A DNA stretch of 15,416 bases from ZC4RG20 sp035760685 (lineage in GTDB: Bacteria; Pseudomonadota; Gammaproteobacteria; Steroidobacterales; Rariloculaceae): the NCBI GenBank assembly GCA_035760685.1, contig DASTSM010000401.1, forward strand, positions 1-15,416, in the 5' to 3' direction. The position numbers and the translations under genes are program-made. Positions 6,254 through 13,229 of the stretch are shown one piece after another. The notes below the pieces were generated by a model, which did no database searches, was not told where the DNA came from, and saw nothing but the letters and a program-made list of their open reading frames with translations. Position 1 is the first letter of the stretch, and every line of letters begins with the position of its first letter.

Positions 6254-6793
6254 ATGGCTCCATTGACAGAGAAGATAGCGCCGTTCGCGCGCGGGTTTCC
6301 GCCGATCGCCTTGCCGGACGCCGAAGTGCTGATTCTAGGCAGCTTGCCGGGGCGCAAGTCGATCGAGATGCAGCAGTATTATGCTCAGCCCCAAAACGTA
6401 TTCTGGCGCATCATGGGCGCGCTCTGCGGCGCGGGACCCGAGCTCGACTACGGCGCGAGGGCGCACAAGCTGCGCGCTTCCCGCATCGCCGTTTGGGATG
6501 TGCTGGCCGCCGGCGAGCGGCGCGGAAGCCTCGACTCCGCCATCGTCACGTCGACGATCGTCGTCAACGACTTCGCGCGCTTTTTCAAGCGCCACGGCAG
6601 AATCGGAATCATCTGCTTTAACGGCCGCAAAGCCGCGGAGCTCTACCGGCGGTGGGTTACGCCGACGCTGCCGAAGTCGTTTGCGGCGCTCGAAGCGCGT
6701 CACTTACCCTCTACGAGCCCCGCGCATGCGGGCAGGTCGTACGAAGAGAAGCTCGCGCTCTGGCGCGAAGCGCTCGGCGACCGTCTGCGCTAA
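6254..6793 (+). CDS. DNA-deoxyinosine (hypoxanthine-DNA) glycosylase, UDG superfamily family 6
   Basis: From the ATG at 6254 this encodes 179 residues; an in-frame TTG at 6245 would add three. The fold signature is VLILGSLPGRKSIEMQQYYA (25-44), with GSLPG replacing the water-activating motif of classical uracil glycosylases. It continues with QPQNVFWRIMG (45-55), characteristic of family 6. The C-terminal LPSTSPAHAG (151-160) is the DNA-intercalation motif region. Family members remove hypoxanthine formed by adenine deamination, starting base excision repair in the cytoplasm. The only Shine-Dalgarno-like bases (AAGG) directly abut the ATG, so the exact start is uncertain. It is divergent from the M15 gene and convergent with the DUF4389 gene, so it is probably monocistronic, ending at palindrome copy 4. 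Confidence 0.9.
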   Translation: MAPLTEKIAPFARGFPPIALPDAEVLILGSLPGRKSIEMQQYYAQPQNVFWRIMGALCGAGPELDYGARAHKLRASRIAVWDVLAAGERRGSLDSAIVTSTIVVNDFARFFKRHGRIGIICFNGRKAAELYRRWVTPTLPKSFAALEARHLPSTSPAHAGRSYEEKLALWREALGDRLR

Positions 6794-6810
6794 CGCTCGA
6801 CGGCTCCCTG

Positions 6811-6834
6811 AAAAATGGGGTCTGACCCCATTTC
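6811..6834. repeat. GGGGTC-GACCCC palindromic repeat, copy 4, probable bidirectional terminator
   Basis: Perfect 10-bp arms at 6813-6822 and 6824-6833 surround a single T (core GGGGTCTGACCCC), with A-rich left and T-rich right flanks. It fills the gap between the glycosylase stop (6793) and the DUF4389 stop (6835-6837). A GC stem flanked by A5 and TTT suits termination from both sides, although the U-tracts are short. Confidence 0.85.
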
Positions 6835-7167
6835 TTACGGCGGTTCGCCGGGCCAGCGCAGATCGAACGGGAACGGCCGCTCTTCCGTATTGAACGTCAG
6901 GTAGCGAAGGACCTCGTAGATGTACGTCGAGATCGACTGGCCGAATTCGAGGAGCCCGGGGTTCTTCTTCCCTGTGAACAGCACCCAAAGGAACTGGATG
7001 ACGATCACGACGCCGGCCACGAACTCGGCGACTTGGTAGAGCAGCCACAGAACGATCATGAATACGAGCCTCATCCACGTGCTGCGCCGCTTCACGTTCT
7101 CCTCGAACGGCGTGGACGGCTCGGGGGGAGGGGCTATCCCTTCATCGGACGGAGGAACGTCGCTCAT
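6835..7167 (-). CDS. DUF4389 family membrane protein
   Basis: This encodes 110 residues. A hydrophilic Pro/Glu-rich start (residues 1-25) precedes RRSTWMRLVFMIVLWLLYQV and a second hydrophobic stretch through AGVVIVIQFLWVLFTG (51-66), so one long or two closely spaced inner-membrane helices (about 33-65). The following KKNPGLLEFGQSISTYIYEV and RYLTFNTEERPFPFDLRWP segments are the conserved C-terminal part of DUF4389. The function of the family is unknown. The ATG at 7167 is preceded by GAGG/AGGC sequences on the minus strand and lies 20 bases after the ligase stop. It is the last gene of the two-component/ligase run. Confidence 0.88.
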   Translation of the reverse strand: MSDVPPSDEGIAPPPEPSTPFEENVKRRSTWMRLVFMIVLWLLYQVAEFVAGVVIVIQFLWVLFTGKKNPGLLEFGQSISTYIYEVLRYLTFNTEERPFPFDLRWPGEPP

Positions 7168-7187
7168 TGCCTGTGCCTCGGAGTGGT

Positions 7188-8756
7188 TCAGGAAGCCGAA
7201 GGGTCGCGGCGCACATGATACCCTCGGCCGGCCGCGATCGCTCGCACCGTATCCATCGAGTCCGCGTCGGCCGCCGTCTTGTCGGGCCGATAGCGTACGA
7301 CGCGCGCGAACCGCAGCGCGAGCCCGCCCGGATAGCGGCGGCTCGCCTGCAGCTCGTTGAACGCGACCTCGACGACGAGCTCGGGCCGCACGGGCACGAC
7401 GTAGCCCCCGGCTTCGGGATCGATCGCGAGCCGCTTGAGCGCCTCGGTCTGCCAAGCCAGCGTCTCGTCCGTGAGGCCTTTGAACGTCTTGCCGAGCATC
7501 ACGAATCCGCCTTGCTCGTCGCGCGCGCCGAGGTGCAGGTTGCTGAGCCAGCCGCGCCGCCGTCCGTTGCCCCATTCGGCCGCGAGCACGACGAGGTCGA
7601 GCGTGTGCGCGACTTTGATCTTGAGCCACGATGCGCCGCGCCGGCCGGCTTCGTAGGGGCTCGAGAGCGATTTCGCCATGAGCCCCTCGTGCCCGCGCGC
7701 GAGGGCCTCGCCGAGGAAGGCCTCGGCCGCCGCGCGGTCCGACGTCACGAGGCGCGGCACGAGCAGCTCTCGGGGCACGAGCTCGGCGAGCCGCGCGCAG
7801 CGCGTTTCGGTCGGCGCGTCGAGGAGATCCTCGCCTTGCGCGTGCAGGCAGTCGAAGCAGAAGAGCGAGAGCGGCACCTCGGAGCGCGCGTCGTCGATCT
7901 CGAGCTTGCGGCCGAAGCGGCGCATCGTTTCTTGAAAGGCTTTCGGGCGGCCGTCGCGCTCGAGCGCGAGCACCTCGCCGTCGAGGATCAAGCTCTCGGC
8001 CGGAAGCCGGGCCACGGCGCCTTCGATCTCGGGCAGGCTATCCGTCACGTCGCGGCCCGTGCGCGAATAGATGCGCACGCCCTCGGGGCCTTTGTGCACC
8101 TGCGCCCGCGCGCCGTCGAGCTTGTACTCGAAGGCGGCGGTCTCGAGCGCGCCGAGCGCGCTGGCGACGTCCTCGGTCGGCGTCGCGAGCATGGGGCCGA
8201 CCGGGTCGTAGAGCCGCAGCTTGAATTCCGCGAGGCCGGCGACGCCGCGATCGAGCGCCGCGCTCGCGACGGGCGCGAGCGCGCCCGCGAGCATGACGGC
8301 CTTGCGCACCGCGGCCGCGGGCACGCGGGCGGCCGCGGCGATCGCGTCGGACATGACGCCTTCGAGCGCGCCTTGCCGAAGCTCGCCGACCAGGAGCCGA
8401 GCGAGAAAGCGTTGCTCGACCTCGGTCGCTCTGCCTGCAAGCTCCGCGAGCAGCGCCTGCCGGCGGGCAGCCGAGCCCTTGCCGGATACCTCGCGCAGCC
8501 GAGCGAGCGCCTCGCGAGCGTCGCGGACGCCGAGCGTCGGGGCGGCGGCCGGCGGAACGCCGCGCAGGGCGTGAACGGCGGCGGGGCCGAGCCCGAGCCG
8601 GCCTTCCGGGAGGACGCCCGCGAGCCACGCGACGCCCGTCTCGCGCTCGTCGGGCGCGAGCGCGCGCAGGCATTCCGCGAGCAGCCCAATCTTCTCCGTG
8701 CGGCTCGACGTCGCGGCGACCGCTTCCGAGACGCGCGCGAGCTCGCCGAGCTTCAT
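7188..8756 (-). CDS. ATP-dependent DNA ligase (archaeal/eukaryal-type, LigB-like)
   Basis: This encodes 522 residues, close to the mycobacterial LigB type and longer than LigC or the LigD ligase module. The N-terminal all-helical DNA-binding domain spans about 1-175. The adenylation domain follows with motif I EYKLDGARAQVH (Lys-212 is the adenylated lysine), SRTGRD (231-236), motif III LILDGEVLA (256-264), motif IV GHEGLMAKS (355-363) and motif V SWLKIK (376-381). The C-terminal OB-fold (about 388-510) includes the FARVVRYRPDK region. It seals nicks using ATP, probably in repair, since bacteria replicate with the NAD-dependent LigA. No nuclease, polymerase or Ku partner is encoded here. The ATG at 8756 overlaps the TGA of an 11-codon minicistron (ATGA) and follows the kinase stop by 28 bases. 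Confidence 0.95.
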   Translation of the reverse strand: MKLGELARVSEAVAATSSRTEKIGLLAECLRALAPDERETGVAWLAGVLPEGRLGLGPAAVHALRGVPPAAAPTLGVRDAREALARLREVSGKGSAARRQALLAELAGRATEVEQRFLARLLVGELRQGALEGVMSDAIAAAARVPAAAVRKAVMLAGALAPVASAALDRGVAGLAEFKLRLYDPVGPMLATPTEDVASALGALETAAFEYKLDGARAQVHKGPEGVRIYSRTGRDVTDSLPEIEGAVARLPAESLILDGEVLALERDGRPKAFQETMRRFGRKLEIDDARSEVPLSLFCFDCLHAQGEDLLDAPTETRCARLAELVPRELLVPRLVTSDRAAAEAFLGEALARGHEGLMAKSLSSPYEAGRRGASWLKIKVAHTLDLVVLAAEWGNGRRRGWLSNLHLGARDEQGGFVMLGKTFKGLTDETLAWQTEALKRLAIDPEAGGYVVPVRPELVVEVAFNELQASRRYPGGLALRFARVVRYRPDKTAADADSMDTVRAIAAGRGYHVRRDPSAS

Positions 8757-8819
8757 GCGGCGACCCGACCTGCGGCCCGGAGCGTCATGCCGCGACCGCG
8801 CCTGCGGCCCGGAGCTTCA
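8748..8819. repeat. 32-bp tandem duplication at the kinase/ligase junction
   Basis: Reading the minus strand, unit 1 is 8819-8788 and unit 2 is 8787-8756, with 27 of 32 bases identical. Both begin TGAMGCTCCGGGCCGCAGG and end in GCA. A third start, TGAAGCTC (8755-8748), is the beginning of the ligase gene and then diverges. The 8-base TGAAGCTC therefore bounds the duplication, as expected for slippage between short direct repeats. Confidence 0.85.
8753..8788 (-). CDS. Possible 11-codon minicistron linking kinase and ligase
   Basis: The reading frame is ATG to TGA, encoding MTLRAAGRVAA. Its ATG (8786-8788) overlaps the kinase TGA (8785-8787) as ATGA, and its own TGA (8753-8755) overlaps the ligase ATG (8754-8756) as ATGA. 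It exists because of a 32-bp tandem duplication of the kinase 3' end, and its peptide repeats the kinase C-terminus (LRAAGAVAA). A ribosome finishing the kinase could restart here and again at the ligase. Whether it is translated is unknown; the peptide itself probably has no function. Confidence 0.35.
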   Translation of the reverse strand: MTLRAAGRVAA

Positions 8820-10170
8820 ACGTCACGACGAGCCCCGGGTGGTTGTCGCCGAGCGCGAGCTCGGCTTCGTGCTGCTCCGCGATGGCCTTGACGAGCGCGA
8901 GGCCGAGCCCGTTGCCGGGCAGCGATCGCGATTGATCGAGGCGCGCGAAGCGCTGGAGGACCTGCTCGCGGAGCTCCGACGGGACGCCGGGACCCGTGTC
9001 GGCGACGCTGAGGACATAGGCGGACGGCGGCGCGCCGACGGCGGCGAGCTTGACGTCGATGCGTCCCCCGGTCGGCGTGTATTTGACCGCGTTGTCGAGC
9101 AGATTCGTGAGCGCCTGCGCGAGCAGCTCGCGATCGCCGAACACGACGGCGTCGGGGCGGGACTGTCCGCACGCGAGCTCGATGTCGTGCTCCTCCGCGG
9201 CAGCCTGGTAGAGCTCGCAAACGTCCCGCACGATCTGCGCGAGATCGACGGCCTCGAACTCGCTGCGATAAGCGCCCGACTCGACCCGCGCGATGCGCAG
9301 CAGCGCGCTGAACGTCTCGAGCAGCCGGTCGGCCTGCGCGACGCACTCCTCGAGCCCGTCCCGGCTCGGCTGCGGCTCGCCCGCGAGCGTGTCGAGGCGG
9401 TTGCGGAGGCGCGTCAAGGGCCCGCGCAGGTCGTGTGCGATGCTGTCGCCGACGTGACGTATCCCTTCGAGCAGCTTCTCGATCTGGTCGAGCATCGCAT
9501 TGAGGTTGCGTGCGAGCTCGTCGTGCTCGTCGCGGCCGCCGCGCACGGGCACGCGCTGGCTCAGGTTGCCCGCGATGATCTGCCGCGTCGTGCGGTTGAT
9601 CTGCGCGATGCGGCGCTGCGCGTTCTGCCCGACGAGGAAGCCGCCGAGCAGCGCGAGACCGAGCGTGAGCCCGAGCCCCCAGATCGCGGCCCGCCGGAAG
9701 ACCTCGTTGATGCGCGCGAGCTCGCGCACGTCGCGCCCGACCATGAGACGGAAGCCCGGGCCGACGGAGAGGATCTGCGCCCGGACGGGCGTCGTGCCGC
9801 CGCCTTCGTTCGCCACGGCCAGCGAGTCGACCCAGCCGTTGCTGACCGTGAGCTGCGGAGGCCAGCGCTTGACGTTGCCCGCGACGGGCAGCAGGCCCGC
9901 ATCGAAGAGGCCGAGGATCGAGCGGCCCTCGGTGTCGTTGTCGACGCGCTCCATGATGACGTCGATGAGACCGATGAGCCCGCGGCGCTCGGCCTGCTCG
10001 TAGAGGCCGGCGACGTCGGCCTGGATGATCGCGTCCGTCTGCCGCTCGAGGTAGCCGATGGTCGACCAATAGATGAAGGCGAAGAGCGCCGCGACGGACA
10101 CCGCGAAGAGCGCGGCATAGACGATCGTGAGCTGAACGACGCTGGTACGAAGGAGGGCGGGCAGCTTCAT
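8785..10170 (-). CDS. Two-component sensor histidine kinase (HisKA/HATPase, HAMP)
   Basis: This encodes 461 residues. Transmembrane helix 1 spans about 11-33 and helix 2 about 161-181, enclosing a periplasmic sensor of about 125 residues with no Cys and no metal-binding cluster. A HAMP linker (about 182-234) follows. The dimerisation/phosphoacceptor helix has DSIAHDLRGPLTRLRNRLD with His-246. The ATP-binding domain shows the N box NLLDNAVKYTP (Asn-360), G1 DTGPGV (391-396), the F box RFARLDQ (407-413) and G2 GNGLGLALV (419-427). It should autophosphorylate His-246 and pass the phosphate to Asp-51 of the regulator encoded 21 bases upstream. The signal is unknown; DegP and PpiC nearby suggest envelope stress. 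The last codons are part of a tandem duplication. Confidence 0.95.
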   Translation of the reverse strand: MKLPALLRTSVVQLTIVYAALFAVSVAALFAFIYWSTIGYLERQTDAIIQADVAGLYEQAERRGLIGLIDVIMERVDNDTEGRSILGLFDAGLLPVAGNVKRWPPQLTVSNGWVDSLAVANEGGGTTPVRAQILSVGPGFRLMVGRDVRELARINEVFRRAAIWGLGLTLGLALLGGFLVGQNAQRRIAQINRTTRQIIAGNLSQRVPVRGGRDEHDELARNLNAMLDQIEKLLEGIRHVGDSIAHDLRGPLTRLRNRLDTLAGEPQPSRDGLEECVAQADRLLETFSALLRIARVESGAYRSEFEAVDLAQIVRDVCELYQAAAEEHDIELACGQSRPDAVVFGDRELLAQALTNLLDNAVKYTPTGGRIDVKLAAVGAPPSAYVLSVADTGPGVPSELREQVLQRFARLDQSRSLPGNGLGLALVKAIAEQHEAELALGDNHPGLVVTLKLRAAGAVAA

Positions 10171-10191
10171 GGCACGCGGGCCGTCGCCCGC

Positions 10192-10875
10192 TCAAGGTTT
10201 CTCGTCGAGCCGGTACCCGACGCCGCGGACCGTGTGCAGGAGCGGCGTCTCGAAGCCGCGGTCGACCTTGGAGCGGAGCCGGCTGATGTGCACGTCGATG
10301 ACGTTGGTTTGAGGGTCGAAATGATAATCCCAAACGCCCTCGAGCAGCATGGTCCGCGTGACGACCTGCCCCGCGTGGCGCATGAGGAACTCGAGCAGCT
10401 GGAACTCGCGGGGCTGGAGGTCGATGCGCTTGTCGCCGCGGTGGACCTCGCGGCGCAGCAGATCCATGCGCAGGTCGCCGACCTCGAGCACCGTCTCCGC
10501 CGAGGGGCCGGCCGATTTCGCGCGCCGCACGAGCGCCTCGAGGCGCGCCGCGAGCTCGCTGAACGCGAAGGGCTTGACGAGGTAGTCGTCGCCGCCGGCC
10601 TTGAGGCCCTTGACGCGGTCGTCCACCTCGCCGAGCGCGCTCAGGATCAGCGCCGGGGTCGTGTCGTTCGAGGCGCGCAGCGTGCGGATGACGGCGAGGC
10701 CGTCGACGCCGGGCAGCATGCGGTCGACGATGAGGGCGTCGTAGTCTTCAGTCGTCGCGAGGAACAGGCCGTCCTTGCCGTTCTCCGCGACATCCACGTT
10801 CCAGCCGGATTGAGAGAGTCCCTTCTGCAGAAACGAGGCGACGTCCCTGTCGTCCTCGATAATCAATACGCGCAC
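10192..10875 (-). CDS. OmpR/PhoB-family response regulator
   Basis: This encodes 227 residues starting at GTG (GTG CGC GTA), which places MRVLIIEDD exactly where the family begins. The receiver domain has the acidic pocket Glu-7/Asp-8/Asp-9, phosphoacceptor Asp-51 (LIVDRMLPGVDG), Ser-79 and Lys-101 (YLVKPF). The winged-helix DNA-binding domain (about 130-225) includes LQPREFQLLEFLMRHAGQVV, the recognition-helix region TNVIDVHISRLRSKVD and the closing VRGVGYRLDEKP. All catalytic residues are intact. It lies 32 bases after the DUF6491-like gene and 21 before its kinase. Likely targets are the TGAAC/TTAAC/GTAAC sites in the divergent region at 11310-11523; that link is inference. Confidence 0.96.
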   Translation of the reverse strand: MRVLIIEDDRDVASFLQKGLSQSGWNVDVAENGKDGLFLATTEDYDALIVDRMLPGVDGLAVIRTLRASNDTTPALILSALGEVDDRVKGLKAGGDDYLVKPFAFSELAARLEALVRRAKSAGPSAETVLEVGDLRMDLLRREVHRGDKRIDLQPREFQLLEFLMRHAGQVVTRTMLLEGVWDYHFDPQTNVIDVHISRLRSKVDRGFETPLLHTVRGVGYRLDEKP

Positions 10876-10907
10876 GATGCCGCCGATGTTCCTCGTCCCG
10901 GCGGCGA

Positions 10908-11309
10908 TCAGGAGTCCTTCGCGAGCTCCTTCGCATCCGCCCGGCTCAGCTTGTAGATGCCTCTAATAGGGTAACTAAATCCGGCGATCTTGACCGAGTC
11001 GAACTTCGCGTAGATCCGGGTGCCGAAGGACGTGAGGCCGATGGCCTGCGCGAACCTAAGGTCCGGGCTCGGCCGGTAGAGCTTGACGAGGTAGGGGTCG
11101 AACGGCGTCGCCCAGACGATGAGCGTGTCGTCGTCGACGGCGCTCCAACTGTCGGGACGCACGAGCGCGGGAATGCTGTCGACTTCCTCGAGGCCCGCGA
11201 CGAGCGGCTTGCTGCCGACGTCGACCTCCGCATTCGCTTTGATCTGCTCGGCGCGGGCCGAGCCCGTCAGGGCGAGGCCGAGCGCGGCGATCGCGATGAT
11301 CTCTTTCAT
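10908..11309 (-). CDS. Small exported protein, DUF6491-like
   Basis: This encodes 133 residues. A signal peptide (MKEIIAIAALGLALTGSARA, cleavage before EQ at 21) precedes a domain of about 110 residues. Its core runs DSWSAVDDDTLIVWATPFDP, YLVKLYRPSPDLRFAQAIGL and FDSVKIAGFSYPIRGIYKL. I recall this pattern from DUF6491 periplasmic or lipoprotein-like proteins of gammaproteobacteria. As I remember, that family usually carries two cysteines in these positions (before the DLRFA-like stretch and before the final RI); here Pro/Ser and Tyr stand there, and the mature protein has no cysteine. The start follows a strong AGAGGAG ribosome site seven bases upstream. As first gene of the two-component run it may be a target or accessory of that system. 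Function unknown. Confidence 0.75.
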   Translation of the reverse strand: MKEIIAIAALGLALTGSARAEQIKANAEVDVGSKPLVAGLEEVDSIPALVRPDSWSAVDDDTLIVWATPFDPYLVKLYRPSPDLRFAQAIGLTSFGTRIYAKFDSVKIAGFSYPIRGIYKLSRADAKELAKDS

Positions 11310-11320
11310 GGCTCACTCCT

Positions 11321-11401
11321 CTGAACGCCGACTTCTCTTGTCGGCGATTCTGAACGAAGCCTAATGGGCGCGAGCTGAACGGCGCATTAACGATGCGTAA
11401 C
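11321..11401. promoter_or_regulatory. Regulatory region with repeated CTGAACG and TTAACG/GTAACG sites
   Basis: CTGAACG occurs three times (11321-11327, 11350-11356, 11375-11381). From the third copy, TGAAC (11376), TTAAC (11387) and GTAAC (11397) follow at 11- and 10-base steps, the one-helical-turn spacing of half-sites bound by OmpR/PhoB-type regulators. The region lies between the divergent two-component and DegP genes. I could not assign a confident -35/-10 pair to either direction. Confidence 0.5.
11326..11346 (-). promoter_or_regulatory. Leader hairpin upstream of the DUF6491-like gene
   Basis: CGCCGAC (11326-11332) and GTCGGCG (11340-11346) form a perfect 7-bp stem with a 7-base loop, ending about 16 bases before the start codon at 11309 and just upstream of its ribosome site. 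It has no U-tract, so it is not a terminator. It could protect the mRNA 5' end or affect ribosome access. Confidence 0.4.
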
Positions 11402-11523
11402 GCCGGCCGAGGCGCTCCATGAACAAACCGTAGGGAATTCGTGAGGGGCAGTTAAGGGGCGCGCGCTTATCGTTTCGGAATCGTGCCGGACCCGGCAGTT
11501 TCGACCATCAGGAGGAAACCGCA

Positions 11524-13080
11524 ATGAGCCGAACATTGATCGAGCCGAAGCGGTGGCGCTGGCCGCTCGCGGGCCTCACGGCCGCGGCGCTGGTCGCCGG
11601 CGCCGCCATCGAGCTCTCGCCCGAGCCGCGGGCGCAAGAAGCATTGACGGGGCAGGCGCCGGCAGACGCGCAGGCGTCGGCGCAGGCGCAAGCGCCGATA
11701 TCGGCCCAGGCGCGCGCGCCGGCAGCGGCGCAGGCGGGACCCGTGTCCTTCGCGGACGTCGTCGAGAAGGCCCGGCCCGCGGTCGTGAACATCTCGGTCA
11801 CGAAGATCGAGAAGACCGCGCCTGCGGAGGTGCCGGAGGGCTTTCGGTCGTTCCAGGGCTCGCCGTTCGAGCAGTTCTTCGGCCGCTTCTTCGAGTATCC
11901 CAACCAGCCCCGGCGCATGGAAGGCGCGGGCTCGGGCTTCGTCATCGATCAAGACGGCTATATCGTGACCAACCATCACGTGATCAGCGACGCCGACAAG
12001 ATCGTCGTGACCTTCCAGAACGGCGAGAAGCTCAACGCGAAGCTCATCGGCCAGGATACGAAGACCGACCTCGCGCTGCTCAAGGTCGACGCCTCGCATA
12101 AGCTGCCGTTCGTCGCCTTCGGCGATTCCGACAAGGCCCGCATCGGCGACTGGGTGCTCGCGATCGGGAATCCCTTCGGGCTCGGCGGCACGGCCACGGC
12201 CGGCATCGTGTCCGCTCGAGGCCGCGACATTCAGTCGGGACCCTACGACGATTACTTGCAGATCGACGCGCCGATCAATCCCGGCAACTCGGGCGGTCCC
12301 GTGTTCGACGTGACGGGACACGTGATCGGCATCAACACGGCCATCTACTCGCCGAACGGCGGCAACATCGGCATCGGTTTCGCGATCCCGTCGGATCAGG
12401 CCGCCTCCGTCATCGCCCAGCTCAGGAACGGCGGCGTCGTCGAACGCGGCTGGCTCGGCGTCCAGATCCAGAACGTCGACGACGATCTCGCGAAGTCGCT
12501 CGGGCTCGACAAGGCCGAGGGCGCGCTCGTCGACGACGTCGTGGACGACAGCCCGGCGTCGAAGGCCGGCGTCCAGACCGGCGACGTGATCCTCGAAGTC
12601 GACGGCGGCAAGATCGACTCCAATCGCGTGTTGAGCCGCCTCGTCGGCGAGCACAAGCCCGGCGATACCGTGCGGCTTCGAGTCCTGCGGCAAGGCAATC
12701 CGCGCGACCTCACGGTGAAGCTCGGCGATGCATCGACGGCGGACGACGGCGCGGATACGAGCGAGGACAGCGGCGATGCCGAGGACGGCGGCCAGGCGCT
12801 CGGGCTCACGCTCGGCCCCCTCACGAGCGACAGCCGCTCGCAGCTCGGCCTGCCTTCCGGCGTGCACGGCGTGCTCGTCGTCGACGTGGATCCGGACGGT
12901 CCGGCGGCCGACAAAGGGATCCGCGCCGGCGACGTGATCATGGAGGTCAATCATCGGTCCGTCGCGTCGGTCGACGCGGCGGTCGCCGAGCTCGACAAGG
13001 CGAAGCAATCGGGCTCGACGGCGCTGCTGCTCGTGCGGCGCGGCGACTCGCAGTATTTCGTGGCGATGAGCTTTTCCTAA
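11524..13080 (+). CDS. degP: Do-family periplasmic serine endoprotease (DegP/DegQ/MucD type)
   Basis: This encodes 518 residues. A signal or anchor segment (about 12-30) is followed by an Ala/Gln/Pro-rich linker (44-72). The trypsin-like domain contains GAGSGFVIDQDGYIVTNHHV with catalytic His-152, TDLALLKVD with Asp-182, and the nucleophile in PGNSGGPV, Ser-256. PDZ1 (about 305-400) starts with RGWLGV. An acidic Asp/Glu/Ser linker (402-422) joins it to PDZ2 (about 425-515). The family degrades or refolds misfolded envelope proteins. The ATG at 11524 follows AGGAGG with an 8-base spacer, the best ribosome site in the window. The gene is divergent from the two-component operon and ends at an intrinsic terminator, so it is a single-gene unit. 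degP, degQ and mucD cannot be separated by sequence alone. Confidence 0.95.
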   Translation: MSRTLIEPKRWRWPLAGLTAAALVAGAAIELSPEPRAQEALTGQAPADAQASAQAQAPISAQARAPAAAQAGPVSFADVVEKARPAVVNISVTKIEKTAPAEVPEGFRSFQGSPFEQFFGRFFEYPNQPRRMEGAGSGFVIDQDGYIVTNHHVISDADKIVVTFQNGEKLNAKLIGQDTKTDLALLKVDASHKLPFVAFGDSDKARIGDWVLAIGNPFGLGGTATAGIVSARGRDIQSGPYDDYLQIDAPINPGNSGGPVFDVTGHVIGINTAIYSPNGGNIGIGFAIPSDQAASVIAQLRNGGVVERGWLGVQIQNVDDDLAKSLGLDKAEGALVDDVVDDSPASKAGVQTGDVILEVDGGKIDSNRVLSRLVGEHKPGDTVRLRVLRQGNPRDLTVKLGDASTADDGADTSEDSGDAEDGGQALGLTLGPLTSDSRSQLGLPSGVHGVLVVDVDPDGPAADKGIRAGDVIMEVNHRSVASVDAAVAELDKAKQSGSTALLLVRRGDSQYFVAMSFS

Positions 13081-13107
13081 CCGCTCGATACTCCCCCCGA
13101 GTGGTCC

Positions 13108-13125
13108 GGCTACGCCTACGTAGCC
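13108..13125 (+). other. Small perfect hairpin preceding the degP terminator
   Basis: GGCTACG (13108-13114) pairs with CGTAGCC (13119-13125) around a CCTA loop, 28 bases after the degP stop. An outer GTGG (13101-13104) can add to CCAC (13124-13127) with a bulge. It lacks its own T-tract and may stabilise the transcript end together with the following terminator. Confidence 0.5.
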
Positions 13126-13131
13126 ACTTGC

Positions 13132-13163
13132 CCCCGGCGGCCCCCCCGCCGGGGTATTTTTTT
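13132..13163 (+). terminator. Rho-independent terminator of degP
   Basis: A 9-bp all-GC stem, CCCCGGCGG (13132-13140) with CCGCCGGGG (13146-13154), has a five-C loop and is followed by TATTTTTTT. It lies 51 bases after the degP stop codon. It is the clearest intrinsic terminator in the window. Confidence 0.92.
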
Positions 13164-13229
13164 CTCGGGCGGCGGGAACGGGCAGCGCTCGGCGATGGAG
13201 CGCCGACAGCTCGCCCGGCGGCCGCCGCG

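Noticed and set aside
8041..8689. Two additional minus-strand frames of about 210 residues inside the ligase
   Set aside because: They are out-of-frame shadows of the ligase N-terminal domain, rich in Arg, Ser or Pro.
7167..8891. A 574-residue plus-strand open frame opposite the DNA ligase
   Set aside because: The ligase motifs KLDG, EGLMAK and LKIK prove the minus strand is coding; the plus frame is low-complexity.
8698..10956. A 752-residue open frame on the plus strand opposite the kinase and regulator
   Set aside because: It is the antisense shadow of two genes with complete catalytic motifs. Its product is Arg/Glu/Ala/Val-rich with no recognisable domain, as expected in very GC-rich DNA.
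11484..11497. Small TGCCG/CGGCA inverted repeat in the degP leader
   Set aside because: The stem is only five pairs, with no flanking signal or conserved position; this is expected by chance in such GC-rich sequence.
11467..13008. A 513-residue minus-strand open frame opposite degP
   Set aside because: degP has the full His/Asp/Ser triad, two PDZ domains and a strong ribosome site. The antisense product is Arg/Asp/Val-rich without motifs.
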